Translations under genes and position numbers: made by a program | Shown: piece by piece, positions 1 to 8,086 of the stretch | Position numbering within the stretch: position 1 is the first letter of the stretch | Layout of the letters: the number at the start of each line of letters is the position of its first letter | The notes under the pieces: generated by a model | What the model was told of the DNA's origin: nothing | Seen by the model: only the letters and a program-made list of their open reading frames with translations | Database searches by the model: none | From: Actinomycetota bacterium | Lineage (GTDB): Bacteria; Actinomycetota; Acidimicrobiia; Acidimicrobiales; Ilumatobacteraceae | Assembly: GCA_016870215.1 (NCBI GenBank) | Contig: VGCD01000002.1 | Coordinates: 96,861 to 160,860 of the forward strand | DNA length: 64,000 bases | Reading direction: 5' to 3'

Positions 1-1877
1 TCAGTGATGACAAGTTCATCCCCACGGTCAAAGCCCTCGCAGACAGCATTCATGCAGCAGGCAGCAAGTTGTGCATTCAGATTTGCCATCACGGCAAGAC
101 AGCGAACTGCGACACCGCAGAAGGTCGTCCACTACTCGTGCCGACAAAGCCCGAAAGCAAACTCGACATGAGTGCGCTGCAAGACAACACGATGGACGAG
201 TTGATGCGCCTTGGTACCGCGTCGCGAGGCAAGACCCCGACCGTCAAGGAAGCAACCGAAGACGATTTGCTTTGGGTCATCGACCAGTTTGCAATTGCAG
301 CAGAACGCCTAAAGCGCGCCAATGTCGATGCTGTCGAAGTTCACGCTGCGCACGGATACCTCATCAACACTTTCTTGTCGGCCGGGTACAACAAGCGTAC
401 TGACAGGTGGGGTGGCTCAGTCGAAAATCGTGGACGCCTCATGGTTGAGATTGTCAAAGCAATTCGCCAGCGTGTTGGCAACGACCTCGCAATCAGTGTG
501 CGCCTGAACGGCATCGAATACGGACTCGAAGGTGGCCAGACTCCTGAGGAAACGGCAGTGTTTGCTCGCATGGCGGAAGCGGCAGGCGCCGACGCAATTC
601 ACGTGTCAGGAAATGCCCACAATCCGTTTGCTGATTTCACCAAGGGTCCGCTTCCCTCTGAAGTCGGGCAGTTCCGTGATCTCGCGCGCATTGTGAAGCG
701 CGCAGTCTCAATTCCAGTCATTGCAGTCGGTCGAATCTTGCCTGAGGTTGCTGAAGACATGTTGAATGCAGGTGATTGCGACTTTGTGTCGATGGGTCGA
801 CAGTTGCTTGCTGATCCGAACCTCGTGAACAAGTTGCGAGCGGGCAACCCGAAGAGCGTTCGTCCGTGCATCAACTGTTATGTCTGTGTCGAACAGAACT
901 TCTTCGATGGGGCGCCGAAGTGCGCCGTCAATCCCGCACTCTGTAACGAGTCTCTTGCCGTCACCTCAAAGGCTTCAGCGTCAAAGCACGTCGTCGTCAT
1001 TGGTGGTGGCCCAGCTGGTATGGAAGCTGCGCGCATCGCTGCTGAACGAGGTCATTGCGTGACGCTGCTCGAAGCCTCGTTGCGACTCGGCGGTACTGCA
1101 TGGTTCTCGCAACTCACGACGCCGGCAAACGGACCACTCGTTGAGCATCTCGAACATGAAGTTCGTCGACTCGGCGTGGCAGTGCGCACGGGAGAGCGCG
1201 CAACGGTCGACTCCGTGCGTGCACTTGCGCCCGACCACGTTGTCGTGGCAACTGGTGCGGTGCGTGATCGGCCCGCAATTGCCGGGGCACATCAGCGACA
1301 CATCTACACCGGCGACGATCTTCGCGCTCTCATGACCGGTGACGGTGCTGTTCCGACGGCGCCAGCACTCGCTCGTCTTGTGGTTGCGGCCGGTCGAACT
1401 CTCGGAATCACCAAGTCTGCGCAGCGAGTTCGTTCGCTCAGCAAGACATGGTTGCCGCTCGGCAAGAACGTCGTCGTTGTCGGGGGTTCGCTTGTTGGGC
1501 TCGAGTTGGCTGAGTTCTTGGCAGAGAGAGGCCGTCGCGTGACCCTCCTCGAATCTGGTGCGCAACTTGGTCTGCCGATGGCAATGCCGCGTCGTTGGAC
1601 GGCGGTCAAGAAGGCTTCGACGCACGGAGTCACCTTGATACGAGGTGCACAAGTCACGTCGTACGAAGGTGGTTCGGTTTCATACGTGGTTGGCGAGCAA
1701 TCGCACTCAGTCGCCTATGACGATGTCATCATCGCGGACAATGTTGAAGCATCGGCACCATTGGCCGACGCACTTCGAGCAGCCGGTCTTCGGGTCGACG
1801 TCATCGGTGACGCACACGATGTTGGCTACATCGAAGGCGCCATCCACTCTGCCGGAACTCTGGCTCGTTCGCTCTAA
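1..1877 (+). CDS. NADH:flavin oxidoreductase / 2,4-dienoyl-CoA reductase-type flavoenzyme (5' truncated)
   Basis: The reading frame is open from base 3, so the true start lies upstream of the window; 624 residues are visible. The first ~285 residues form an old-yellow-enzyme TIM barrel (HAAHGYLIN near residue 115 is the typical catalytic loop). Four cysteines follow at about 289, 292, 295 and 307 (CINCYVC, then Cys after 11 residues), the iron-sulfur spacing of trimethylamine dehydrogenase rather than that of FadH. Two dinucleotide folds follow: GGGPAGMEA near 334 and VVVVGGSLVGLELAE near 490. Family members reduce enoyl or dienoyl groups using FMN, 4Fe-4S and FAD. It heads an operon with a CoA ligase 11 bp downstream, so reduction of an unsaturated acyl-CoA or steroid enone is a reasonable guess. 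The substrate is unknown. Confidence 0.88.
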   Translation, partial: SDDKFIPTVKALADSIHAAGSKLCIQICHHGKTANCDTAEGRPLLVPTKPESKLDMSALQDNTMDELMRLGTASRGKTPTVKEATEDDLLWVIDQFAIAAERLKRANVDAVEVHAAHGYLINTFLSAGYNKRTDRWGGSVENRGRLMVEIVKAIRQRVGNDLAISVRLNGIEYGLEGGQTPEETAVFARMAEAAGADAIHVSGNAHNPFADFTKGPLPSEVGQFRDLARIVKRAVSIPVIAVGRILPEVAEDMLNAGDCDFVSMGRQLLADPNLVNKLRAGNPKSVRPCINCYVCVEQNFFDGAPKCAVNPALCNESLAVTSKASASKHVVVIGGGPAGMEAARIAAERGHCVTLLEASLRLGGTAWFSQLTTPANGPLVEHLEHEVRRLGVAVRTGERATVDSVRALAPDHVVVATGAVRDRPAIAGAHQRHIYTGDDLRALMTGDGAVPTAPALARLVVAAGRTLGITKSAQRVRSLSKTWLPLGKNVVVVGGSLVGLELAEFLAERGRRVTLLESGAQLGLPMAMPRRWTAVKKASTHGVTLIRGAQVTSYEGGSVSYVVGEQSHSVAYDDVIIADNVEASAPLADALRAAGLRVDVIGDAHDVGYIEGAIHSAGTLARSL

Positions 1878-1888
1878 GTACGCTTCTT

Positions 1889-3547
1889 ATGACGACTTTT
1901 GCCGACCACATCCGGGCGCATGCCGAAGACGACAACATCGCCGTCGTGCTCAATGACGACAAGTGGACGTATCGAGAGTGGGTTCGGTGCATCGCCCAGC
2001 GCGCAGCTCTGTTCGAGTCAATGCGTCAGCCTGGGCCTGCGCACATCGGTGTCCTGATGGACAATCACCCCGAGTTCACAATGTGGATCGGCGTCGCTGC
2101 GATGACCGGTGCCACTGTTGTTGGCCTCAACTCCACGCGTCGCGGAGCCGAACTTCAGCGAGACGTGACATTCACTGATTGTCAGATAGTCGTCACACAT
2201 GCTGGCAACGCTGAACTGCTCGATGGTCTTGACCTTGGTCCTGCAAACGGACGTGTGCTCGTGGTGGACACGCCCGAATACGCCGCACGACTTGATCCTC
2301 ATCGAGATGCACCGCTCCCATCAGTTCAGGTAGATGACAAGACCAATCTCATGTTCGTCTTCACTTCTGGCAGCACGGGTGCGCCAAAGGCAGTCATTGT
2401 GTCGCACGGTCGACTCGACATGGTGGCCACCTCACTCATCGGCATCACAAATATGACGGCCGATGACGTCACTTACATGGCCATGCCGCTTTTCCACTCC
2501 AACGCATTGATGACCGCATGGGCGCCGACCGTGAAAGCAGGTGCAACACTTGCGCTGCGCGAGAAGTTCAGTGCATCGCAGTTCATGCCCGATGTGGTGA
2601 AGTACGGAGCCACGTACTTCAATTATGTGGGGCGTCCACTTGCGTACGTGTTGGCGACGCCACCGAGTGACCTCGATCGGAAGCACAAGCTGCGAATTGG
2701 TTTTGGTAACGAAGGCGGCGAACAAGACATCGCTGGTTTCAAGGAACGTTTCGGTGTGCCGCTTGTTGATGGGTACGGACAGTCAGAGACGGGTGCATCT
2801 ATCAACCGTGTACCGGGTATGCCCGCCGGAGCATTGGGTCGAGCAACTTCGCCTGATGTGAAGGTGCTTAATCCGGAGACGGGGCAAGAGTGCCCACCTG
2901 CACGTTTTGATTCCGATGGCAAGTTGTTGAACGCTGAAGAAGCCACGGGCGAAATTGTGAATCTTGGGTACAACACCTTCGAGGGTTACTACAACAATGC
3001 GGAAGCAAATGCGGAACGAAGTCGAAATGGCGCGTACTGGACGGGCGATCTCGCGTACCGCGACGCTGAAGGCTTCTTCTACTTTGCCGGTCGCAATGCC
3101 GATTGGATTCGGGTTGACGGCGAGAATTTTGCGGCCGCACCTATCGATCGCATCGTTGCCCGGTACCCCGCGGTTGTGTTGTCTGCGGCATACGGGGTGC
3201 CAGACCCTGAGATCGGTGATCGTGTCATGGTGGCGCTACAAATGGATGACGTCAGTGCGTTCAATGTGAACGACTTCGCCACATTCCTGTCCACGCAACC
3301 AGACATGGGCACCAAGTGGATGCCCACGTTCATCCGCGTGATGGAACAGTTGCCTCTCACGCAGACGACGAAGGTGCTCAAGCGGCAGTTGGTGCTTGAG
3401 CGTTGGCATAGTTGTGAACAAGGAGTCAGCGACATGTGGTGGAAACCCACCAAGGACTCCGGCTACGAAAAGATGACCGCCGAACATGCTGCCCAGTTGA
3501 GGGCGAGGTTCGTCGCGGCTGGTCGTGGCGACATTCTCAATCACTAG
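1889..3547 (+). CDS. Acyl-CoA synthetase, FadD17-like
   Basis: 552-residue class I adenylate-forming enzyme expected to activate a carboxylic acid through an acyl-AMP to the CoA thioester. The P-loop is FTSGSTGAPKA (about 153-163), the hinge region reads YWTGDLAYRD, and the C-terminal catalytic lysine lies in TQTTKVLKRQ. The stretch NSTRRGAELQRDVTFTDCQ and the FSASQF...YVGRPLAYVLATP segment resemble, from memory, M. tuberculosis FadD17, which sits beside fadE26/fadE27 in the cholesterol region. Its ATG is 11 bp after the preceding stop, so the two are cotranscribed. A paralogue of similar length lies at 8083-9783. Family assignment is secure; the FadD17 label is moderate and the acid substrate is not known. 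Confidence 0.88.
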   Translation: MTTFADHIRAHAEDDNIAVVLNDDKWTYREWVRCIAQRAALFESMRQPGPAHIGVLMDNHPEFTMWIGVAAMTGATVVGLNSTRRGAELQRDVTFTDCQIVVTHAGNAELLDGLDLGPANGRVLVVDTPEYAARLDPHRDAPLPSVQVDDKTNLMFVFTSGSTGAPKAVIVSHGRLDMVATSLIGITNMTADDVTYMAMPLFHSNALMTAWAPTVKAGATLALREKFSASQFMPDVVKYGATYFNYVGRPLAYVLATPPSDLDRKHKLRIGFGNEGGEQDIAGFKERFGVPLVDGYGQSETGASINRVPGMPAGALGRATSPDVKVLNPETGQECPPARFDSDGKLLNAEEATGEIVNLGYNTFEGYYNNAEANAERSRNGAYWTGDLAYRDAEGFFYFAGRNADWIRVDGENFAAAPIDRIVARYPAVVLSAAYGVPDPEIGDRVMVALQMDDVSAFNVNDFATFLSTQPDMGTKWMPTFIRVMEQLPLTQTTKVLKRQLVLERWHSCEQGVSDMWWKPTKDSGYEKMTAEHAAQLRARFVAAGRGDILNH

Positions 3548-3570
3548 TCTGCGGACATGAGGTGGTCAGC

Positions 3571-4458
3571 ATGAGGTTCTGCGTTCCGTTTCCCATGTTC
3601 CCTGACGAGCACGTTCGTGCTCTTGCGTCGGTGGCCGAAGAGGCTGGGTTCCATTTCATCGCGGTCCCAGACTCGGTGTTTTATCCCGAGACTGTTTCCG
3701 CCGGATATCCATACAGCAGTGATGGCTCACGTTTCTGGGCTGCTGACACACCATTTGTCGATCCGACGGTTTCGATGGCATGGATGGCAGCTCGCACAAG
3801 TCGAATTCGATTTGTCACCAATGTGTTGAAGACGCCGCTTCGCGACCCATTGTTGCTCGCCAAACAAATTGCATCTCTTGCGGTCATGGCAGACGATCGC
3901 ATCGAGATTGGCGTGGGTCTGTCGTGGATTCCGGAAGAGTTTGCGTGGACCGGAACCAACATGCGCACGCGTGGTGCACGTCTTGATGAACAGATTGACA
4001 TCTTGCGCCTCGTGTGCTCGGGCAATGGACCAGAGTTCATCGAACATCACGGTAAGCACTATGACTTCGGTCGGCTCATGATCAGCCCATCACCGTCAAC
4101 TCCCGTCAAGATTCACGTGGGTGGTCACAGCGAACCGGCGCTCGAGCGCGCAGCGCGAGTGGGCGACGGGTGGATCTCGGTGCAAGCAACCTCTCAAGAG
4201 ATCACTGACATCGCGCAGCGTCTTTCTGTACTTCGCGCAAAACATGGCCGCAGCGGGCCCTTCTCGGCGTTCGTACTGCCGATCGATGCTGTAGGCCCAG
4301 ATGCATATCGACGCCTCGGTGACACCATCGAGAGCTACGGCATGGAACCCGTGTTCATGGCAGTGCCGTGGTACTACAGCGGCAAAGACCCAAATGATCT
4401 CGATGTTCGACGTGAATCACTGTTGTCCTTCGGCGACAGCGTCATCTCGAAAATCTGA
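3571..4458 (+). CDS. LLM-class (F420-type) flavin-dependent oxidoreductase
   Basis: 295-residue luciferase-like TIM-barrel protein. The frame is open further upstream into the ligase gene, but ATG 3571 is chosen because GAGGTGG sits about 7 bp before it and the protein then begins directly with the first barrel strand (MRFCVPFPMFPDEHV). Family hallmarks are the TSRIRFVTNVLKTPLRDPLLLAKQ segment and DDRIEIGVGLSWIPEEF. Enzymes of this type usually use F420 or FMN to oxidise alcohols or reduce activated double bonds. It lies between a CoA ligase and an SDR in the same operon, so it probably acts on the same intermediate. The cofactor (F420 versus FMN) cannot be settled from sequence alone. Confidence 0.85.
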   Translation: MRFCVPFPMFPDEHVRALASVAEEAGFHFIAVPDSVFYPETVSAGYPYSSDGSRFWAADTPFVDPTVSMAWMAARTSRIRFVTNVLKTPLRDPLLLAKQIASLAVMADDRIEIGVGLSWIPEEFAWTGTNMRTRGARLDEQIDILRLVCSGNGPEFIEHHGKHYDFGRLMISPSPSTPVKIHVGGHSEPALERAARVGDGWISVQATSQEITDIAQRLSVLRAKHGRSGPFSAFVLPIDAVGPDAYRRLGDTIESYGMEPVFMAVPWYYSGKDPNDLDVRRESLLSFGDSVISKI

Positions 4459-4500
4459 TCACCACACCTCATCAATCGTCAAAGAGAGAAGGAATTACAC

Positions 4501-5289
4501 ATGTCGACAATTTGTGTCACTGGTGCCGCAAATGGCATCGGCAAAGCCACCAAAGATCTATTGCAATCCCGTGGACACACCGTCATCGGCGTTGACTTGA
4601 AGGGCACGGATGTCTCGGCTGACTTGTCAAGTGTCGAAGGTCGTCAAGCAGCAATCGACGGTGTGTTGTCGGCATGTGGTGAGCGACTCGACGGGTTGGC
4701 CCAGTGTGCTGGTGTGAATGGCATGGGAGGCATTGACCTCACGGTGAAAGTCAACTTCTTCGGGGTGATGGCATTGGCAGACGGGTTGCGCGAGGCACTT
4801 AGCAAGGGGACGAATCCTGCGATGGTATTGGTGTCGTCAAACTCGACGACGATGACACCTGGGTTGCCCGTCGAAGATGGTCTCTATTACCTCTCACACA
4901 CAGAGGAAGAGTGCACCGAACATTTTCAAGGTCGGGGCTGGATGACCTATCCGGCAGGAAAACTGGCGGTCGCATTCTGGATTCGGATGAACGCGGTGAA
5001 GCCCGAGTGGCTCGGTGCGGGTATTCGTGTGAACGGCATCGCTCCCGGAATCATCGACACGCAGATGACCCAGCAAGCAGCCACGAATGAACTGACGAAG
5101 AGTGCTTTCGAACAGATTCCGATTCCGATCAATCGGTGGGGCAAACCAGAAGAGATGGCTGAACCAATCGCTTTCTTGTTGTCAACCGCATCGAGTTACA
5201 TCGTGGGTCAGACAATCTTTGCTGACGGGGGAATCGACGCCCTGTTGCAACCGACTTCTCATCCACATCCGCTTCCACCGCTGAAGTAG
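4501..5289 (+). CDS. Short-chain dehydrogenase/reductase, hydroxysteroid-dehydrogenase-like
   Basis: 262-residue Rossmann oxidoreductase. TGAANGIG at residues 7-14 is the cofactor loop, Ser112-Ser115 lie in the catalytic serine region, and Tyr150-x3-Lys154 (YPAGK) is the active pair. The short loop after the first strand (GVDLKGTDVSADLS) and the long segment before the Tyr recall the 3-alpha-hydroxysteroid dehydrogenase/carbonyl reductase branch. AGAGAGAAGG just upstream of ATG 4501 is a good ribosome site. It lies 42 bp after the LLM gene and 8 bp before a SnoaL-like gene. Steroid or terpenoid alcohol oxidation fits the context, but this is inference. Confidence 0.85.
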   Translation: MSTICVTGAANGIGKATKDLLQSRGHTVIGVDLKGTDVSADLSSVEGRQAAIDGVLSACGERLDGLAQCAGVNGMGGIDLTVKVNFFGVMALADGLREALSKGTNPAMVLVSSNSTTMTPGLPVEDGLYYLSHTEEECTEHFQGRGWMTYPAGKLAVAFWIRMNAVKPEWLGAGIRVNGIAPGIIDTQMTQQAATNELTKSAFEQIPIPINRWGKPEEMAEPIAFLLSTASSYIVGQTIFADGGIDALLQPTSHPHPLPPLK

Positions 5290-5297
5290 GGGACGTT

Positions 5298-5822
5298 GTG
5301 ACTCTTCGCGAAACAGACCCCGTGGCATGGCTGGTTGCCCATGAGGACATCTGCCAACTGGCAAGTCGCTATGCCGTGTACATGGACATGCGCGACCTTG
5401 ACAAGGTTGTCGAATTGTTCGTTCCTGATGTGAAGCTCGGCAAGACACTTCAAGGACGCCAAGCTCTCAAAGAGAACATGAATGGAATGTTGCGTGACTT
5501 GAAGCGCAGCATCTTGCAAGTCACCAACCACGTCATAGATGTCATTGACGAGGTGACAGCAACCGGCATCGTCAGTTGTCGAGGAGAGATCGAGCCGGTG
5601 GATTCACCGGGCAAGTGGGTGGTGCAGCAAATTCAGTATCACGACAACTATGCCAAGGTCGACGGCACGTGGTTGTTCGTGCGGCGTCGCCACATGTTGT
5701 GGTACGGCGCCGACATGTTGCAGCGACCCATTGACTTACCCGATGCGAATTGGCCGGCGAATCACTCTGGCAAGGGTGAGCTTCCTGAGTGGTTCGACAC
5801 CTGGCGTCAGTGGCAGTCGTGA
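5298..5822 (+). CDS. SnoaL-like / nuclear transport factor 2-fold protein
   Basis: 174-residue protein beginning with GTG after a TAGGGGAC ribosome-binding stretch. The start DICQLASRYAVYMDMRDLDKVVELFVPDV is the typical first helix and strand of cone-shaped SnoaL-like folds, and the length suits the family. Members include ketosteroid isomerase-like enzymes, hydratases, and non-catalytic partners of dioxygenases. No definite catalytic pair can be picked by eye. It is the last gene of the plus-strand operon that starts at the left edge, overlapping nothing and followed by an arylsulfatase remnant in the opposite direction. A role in isomerising or dehydrating an intermediate made by the upstream enzymes is possible but unproven. 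Confidence 0.75.
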   Translation: MTLRETDPVAWLVAHEDICQLASRYAVYMDMRDLDKVVELFVPDVKLGKTLQGRQALKENMNGMLRDLKRSILQVTNHVIDVIDEVTATGIVSCRGEIEPVDSPGKWVVQQIQYHDNYAKVDGTWLFVRRRHMLWYGADMLQRPIDLPDANWPANHSGKGELPEWFDTWRQWQS

Positions 5823-5841
5823 CGATGCGCGCGGTATCCGC

Positions 5842-6088
5842 TCACTGAGAAGCCCATGCCGCTTTAAATTCTGTATCCAGATCTCGTTGCTCGCGTTCAC
5901 TGACATTGATGATGGCGCGGTGGATGACGTTGGTGTAACGGAACTCATCTGAATAGTTGGCAGACACCGGCGTGCAGTCGTCGTAGCCACAACAGGTACC
6001 TTCGCCCGGCAGGAACGCTGTCGGCAAGCGTCTCGCCGACGGTTCCTGCGAACGGTGTGCCCTCTGGATATGTCCGAAGTCGATCCAT
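5842..6088 (-). pseudogene. Arylsulfatase remnant with deleted core
   Basis: An ATG at 6088 follows an AGAGAGGGA ribosome site and reads about 27 codons (RLRTYPEGTPFAGTVGETL, then ADSVPA) resembling the N-terminus of large arylsulfatases. From about 6010 to the stop at 5842 a different frame reads like the extreme C-terminus of the same enzymes: TPVSANYSDEFRYTN then VIHRAIINVSE, matching the family pattern TPVSxxY...FR[YF]T...H...I[ND][VL]. Some 650-700 residues between them, including the sulfatase active site, are missing and the two ends are out of frame. This looks like an internal deletion. The stretch lies between convergent operons and shows no other gene. Assignment rests on remembered family patterns. 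Confidence 0.65.
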
Positions 6089-6143
6089 GGTCCCTCTCTG
6101 GATGTTGCTAATCAGATTGATGAGTGTCGACAGATACTCGGTG

Positions 6144-6881
6144 TCAGCGGGGTCCGCCGGCAAGTATCGCTGGGTCGCGACGCAACTCGCGACGCGCCAT
6201 CGCCTCGAAGAATCCGATGAAACCATCGCCGTCGCTGTGACGGAAGCGTTCTTGCACTGGTTCTGCAAGCGGTGTGCCGCCGCCGATTGCTTCGACGTAC
6301 CAGGCGTGCTGACAGCGTTGCTCGAGTGCCACCGCTCGCTGATGCACTGCACGAATGGTTTTTCCAGTGACAAATACACCGTGGTTCGCGAGAAGAGCCA
6401 TGTCGGCATTGCCCATTGCTGTCGCAGCTGCCATCGCGGAATCCATGTCGTTCACTGCTGACTTGTATTCGTCGACGAGAGTGACCGTTCCGCCACCGAG
6501 TGCGCTCGACTGGTCGTACGGCGGCGGAATGCGGCCAGTGTTGGCGAATGTCGTTCCGTACAGCGGATGATTGTGCATGGCTACGATGACGTCATCTCGA
6601 AGTCGATGTAGCGCTACATGCAAAGGAATGCCGAGAGGAACGTCCCACTTTCCAGCGAGCTTGTTGCCGTCTTTGTCCATCACCAGAACGTCATCTGGTC
6701 CGAATTCATCCCAGATGAGTGGCCACGGATTGACGAGGTACGTGCCGTCTGGCTGTTTGCAAGTGATGTGACCTGCCAAGTGATCGTCGTATCCCTCGCG
6801 CATGAGAGTGCGTGCGAGGAGCACCACCATTTGGCGTGGTCCAAGATCTGGAAGAAGACGAGAAGGCGAGAAAGCAACCAT
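6144..6881 (-). CDS. Class II aldolase/adducin-family protein
   Basis: 245-residue protein of the zinc-dependent class II aldolase family. MHNHPLYGT (about 101-109) and LLANHGVFVTGKT (about 162-174) supply the histidines expected for metal binding, and GHITCKQPDGTYLVNPW is the usual N-terminal substrate-phosphate region. Family members cleave or form carbon-carbon bonds next to a hydroxy-ketone, or act as epimerases. Its ATG overlaps the stop of the amidohydrolase by the ATGA arrangement, so translation is coupled. It is the last intact gene of a three-gene minus operon with an amidohydrolase and a CoA ligase, which suggests a retro-aldol step after CoA activation. The substrate is not deducible. 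Confidence 0.85.
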   Translation of the reverse strand: MVAFSPSRLLPDLGPRQMVVLLARTLMREGYDDHLAGHITCKQPDGTYLVNPWPLIWDEFGPDDVLVMDKDGNKLAGKWDVPLGIPLHVALHRLRDDVIVAMHNHPLYGTTFANTGRIPPPYDQSSALGGGTVTLVDEYKSAVNDMDSAMAAATAMGNADMALLANHGVFVTGKTIRAVHQRAVALEQRCQHAWYVEAIGGGTPLAEPVQERFRHSDGDGFIGFFEAMARRELRRDPAILAGGPR

Positions 6882-8086
6882 CAGTCGAGTGCGGGAAGTA
6901 CTTCGGGTGGAAGCGGGTGTCGGTAGAGATGCGATGCATTTTCGCTGCAGAACTTACGAAGCACCCGTGCAGGTAGGTGGCCCCATGCCTTCTTCAGTTC
7001 TTCTTGTGTGTCTGGCCAAGTGCTGTCGCCGTGCGGGTAGTCGACTTCAACCATGATGTGGTCCTCGCCGATGACGTCGTACAAGTCAATAGTGCTCGGG
7101 TCATCGATGGTGCAGAAGTAGAAGTTGCGACGCAGGATTTCTGCTGGGCGAAGATCCCAGCCACGTCCATAGCCACTTCGGTCGACCACATTTTCGAGGC
7201 GGTCAAGCAACATCGGCACCCAACCGATGCCGCCTTCGCTCATGGCAATTTTCAAAGTGGGGTACCGGTATCCGTAACCGCTCCATAGCCATTCTGCGCA
7301 CGCATTCAATGACAACTGACCGAACATCGTGGCGCCGAGTTGTAAGAAGGGTGCACCTTCTGGAAGCGGATACATACCACTTGAACCGACGTGCAATGAA
7401 ATGACTGTGTCAGTTTCAACACACGCTTCGATGACTGGGTCCCACCATCCAGTGAAGATGGATGGAAGCCCGACGTTGTGTGGCCTTTCCGGCAAAGTCA
7501 CTGTGGTGAAGCCACGAGCGGCATTGCGGCGAATTTCTTCTGCTGCCAAGTTTGCATCAGTCAAATAGGTAATGCCACAGCGGATGATGCGCTCCGGGTA
7601 CGGAGCCCACCATTCCTCGTGCATCCAGTCGTTCCATGCGCGCGTAACAGCGAGGCCCAAGTCTGGGTTGGCGCACGCGCTGAACACGCGACCTGCAAAA
7701 CCTGCAATTTGAGAAGGGAAGTTGAGCGAGGCCCAACAACCGATCAGGTCCATGTCCTTGACGCGTTCGTGGATATCCCAACATCCGCGACGCATGTCTT
7801 CGAAGCGAGTGGGCTCGAGCGAACGTGCTTCGGGTCGACGACCGGCGACTGCATTCATGCCAACCTGCGAAAAAGTTTGCCCGTCGAATTGCCATACCTG
7901 ATGGCCATGCTCGTTCACGACAAGCGAAGGTGCCTCAGCCTGCAAGTGCGACGGCAAACGACCATCGAACATGTCAGGTGGCTCAACCAAGTGATCATCG
8001 ACTGAGATAAGCGTGTAGTGCAACGGCCCTGCATCGGGGTCGGGCAACAGCATGTCGGTGTTGGTGTCGCCGATGACGTAGGTCAT
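6881..8086 (-). CDS. Amidohydrolase family protein (ACMSD-like TIM barrel)
   Basis: 401-residue member of the amidohydrolase-2 (PF04909-type) group. SVDDHLVEPPDMF near residue 28 replaces the usual His-x-His of strand 1 by a single His; ISLHVGSSG gives the mid-barrel His and VEVDYPHGDSTWP the late metal Asp/His. Family enzymes decarboxylate or hydrolyse C-C/C-N bonds with a divalent metal. AGGAGC precedes ATG 8086 and the start overlaps the ligase stop by ATGA; its own stop overlaps the aldolase start. Two close relatives lie at 10766 and 26318 and a more distant one at 35311, always near CoA ligases or LLM enzymes. The precise reaction is not known. Confidence 0.87.
   Translation of the reverse strand: MTYVIGDTNTDMLLPDPDAGPLHYTLISVDDHLVEPPDMFDGRLPSHLQAEAPSLVVNEHGHQVWQFDGQTFSQVGMNAVAGRRPEARSLEPTRFEDMRRGCWDIHERVKDMDLIGCWASLNFPSQIAGFAGRVFSACANPDLGLAVTRAWNDWMHEEWWAPYPERIIRCGITYLTDANLAAEEIRRNAARGFTTVTLPERPHNVGLPSIFTGWWDPVIEACVETDTVISLHVGSSGMYPLPEGAPFLQLGATMFGQLSLNACAEWLWSGYGYRYPTLKIAMSEGGIGWVPMLLDRLENVVDRSGYGRGWDLRPAEILRRNFYFCTIDDPSTIDLYDVIGEDHIMVEVDYPHGDSTWPDTQEELKKAWGHLPARVLRKFCSENASHLYRHPLPPEVLPALD

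Noticed and set aside
981..1652. 223-codon minus frame within the flavin oxidoreductase
   Set aside because: Opposite a clear Rossmann domain and without family similarity.
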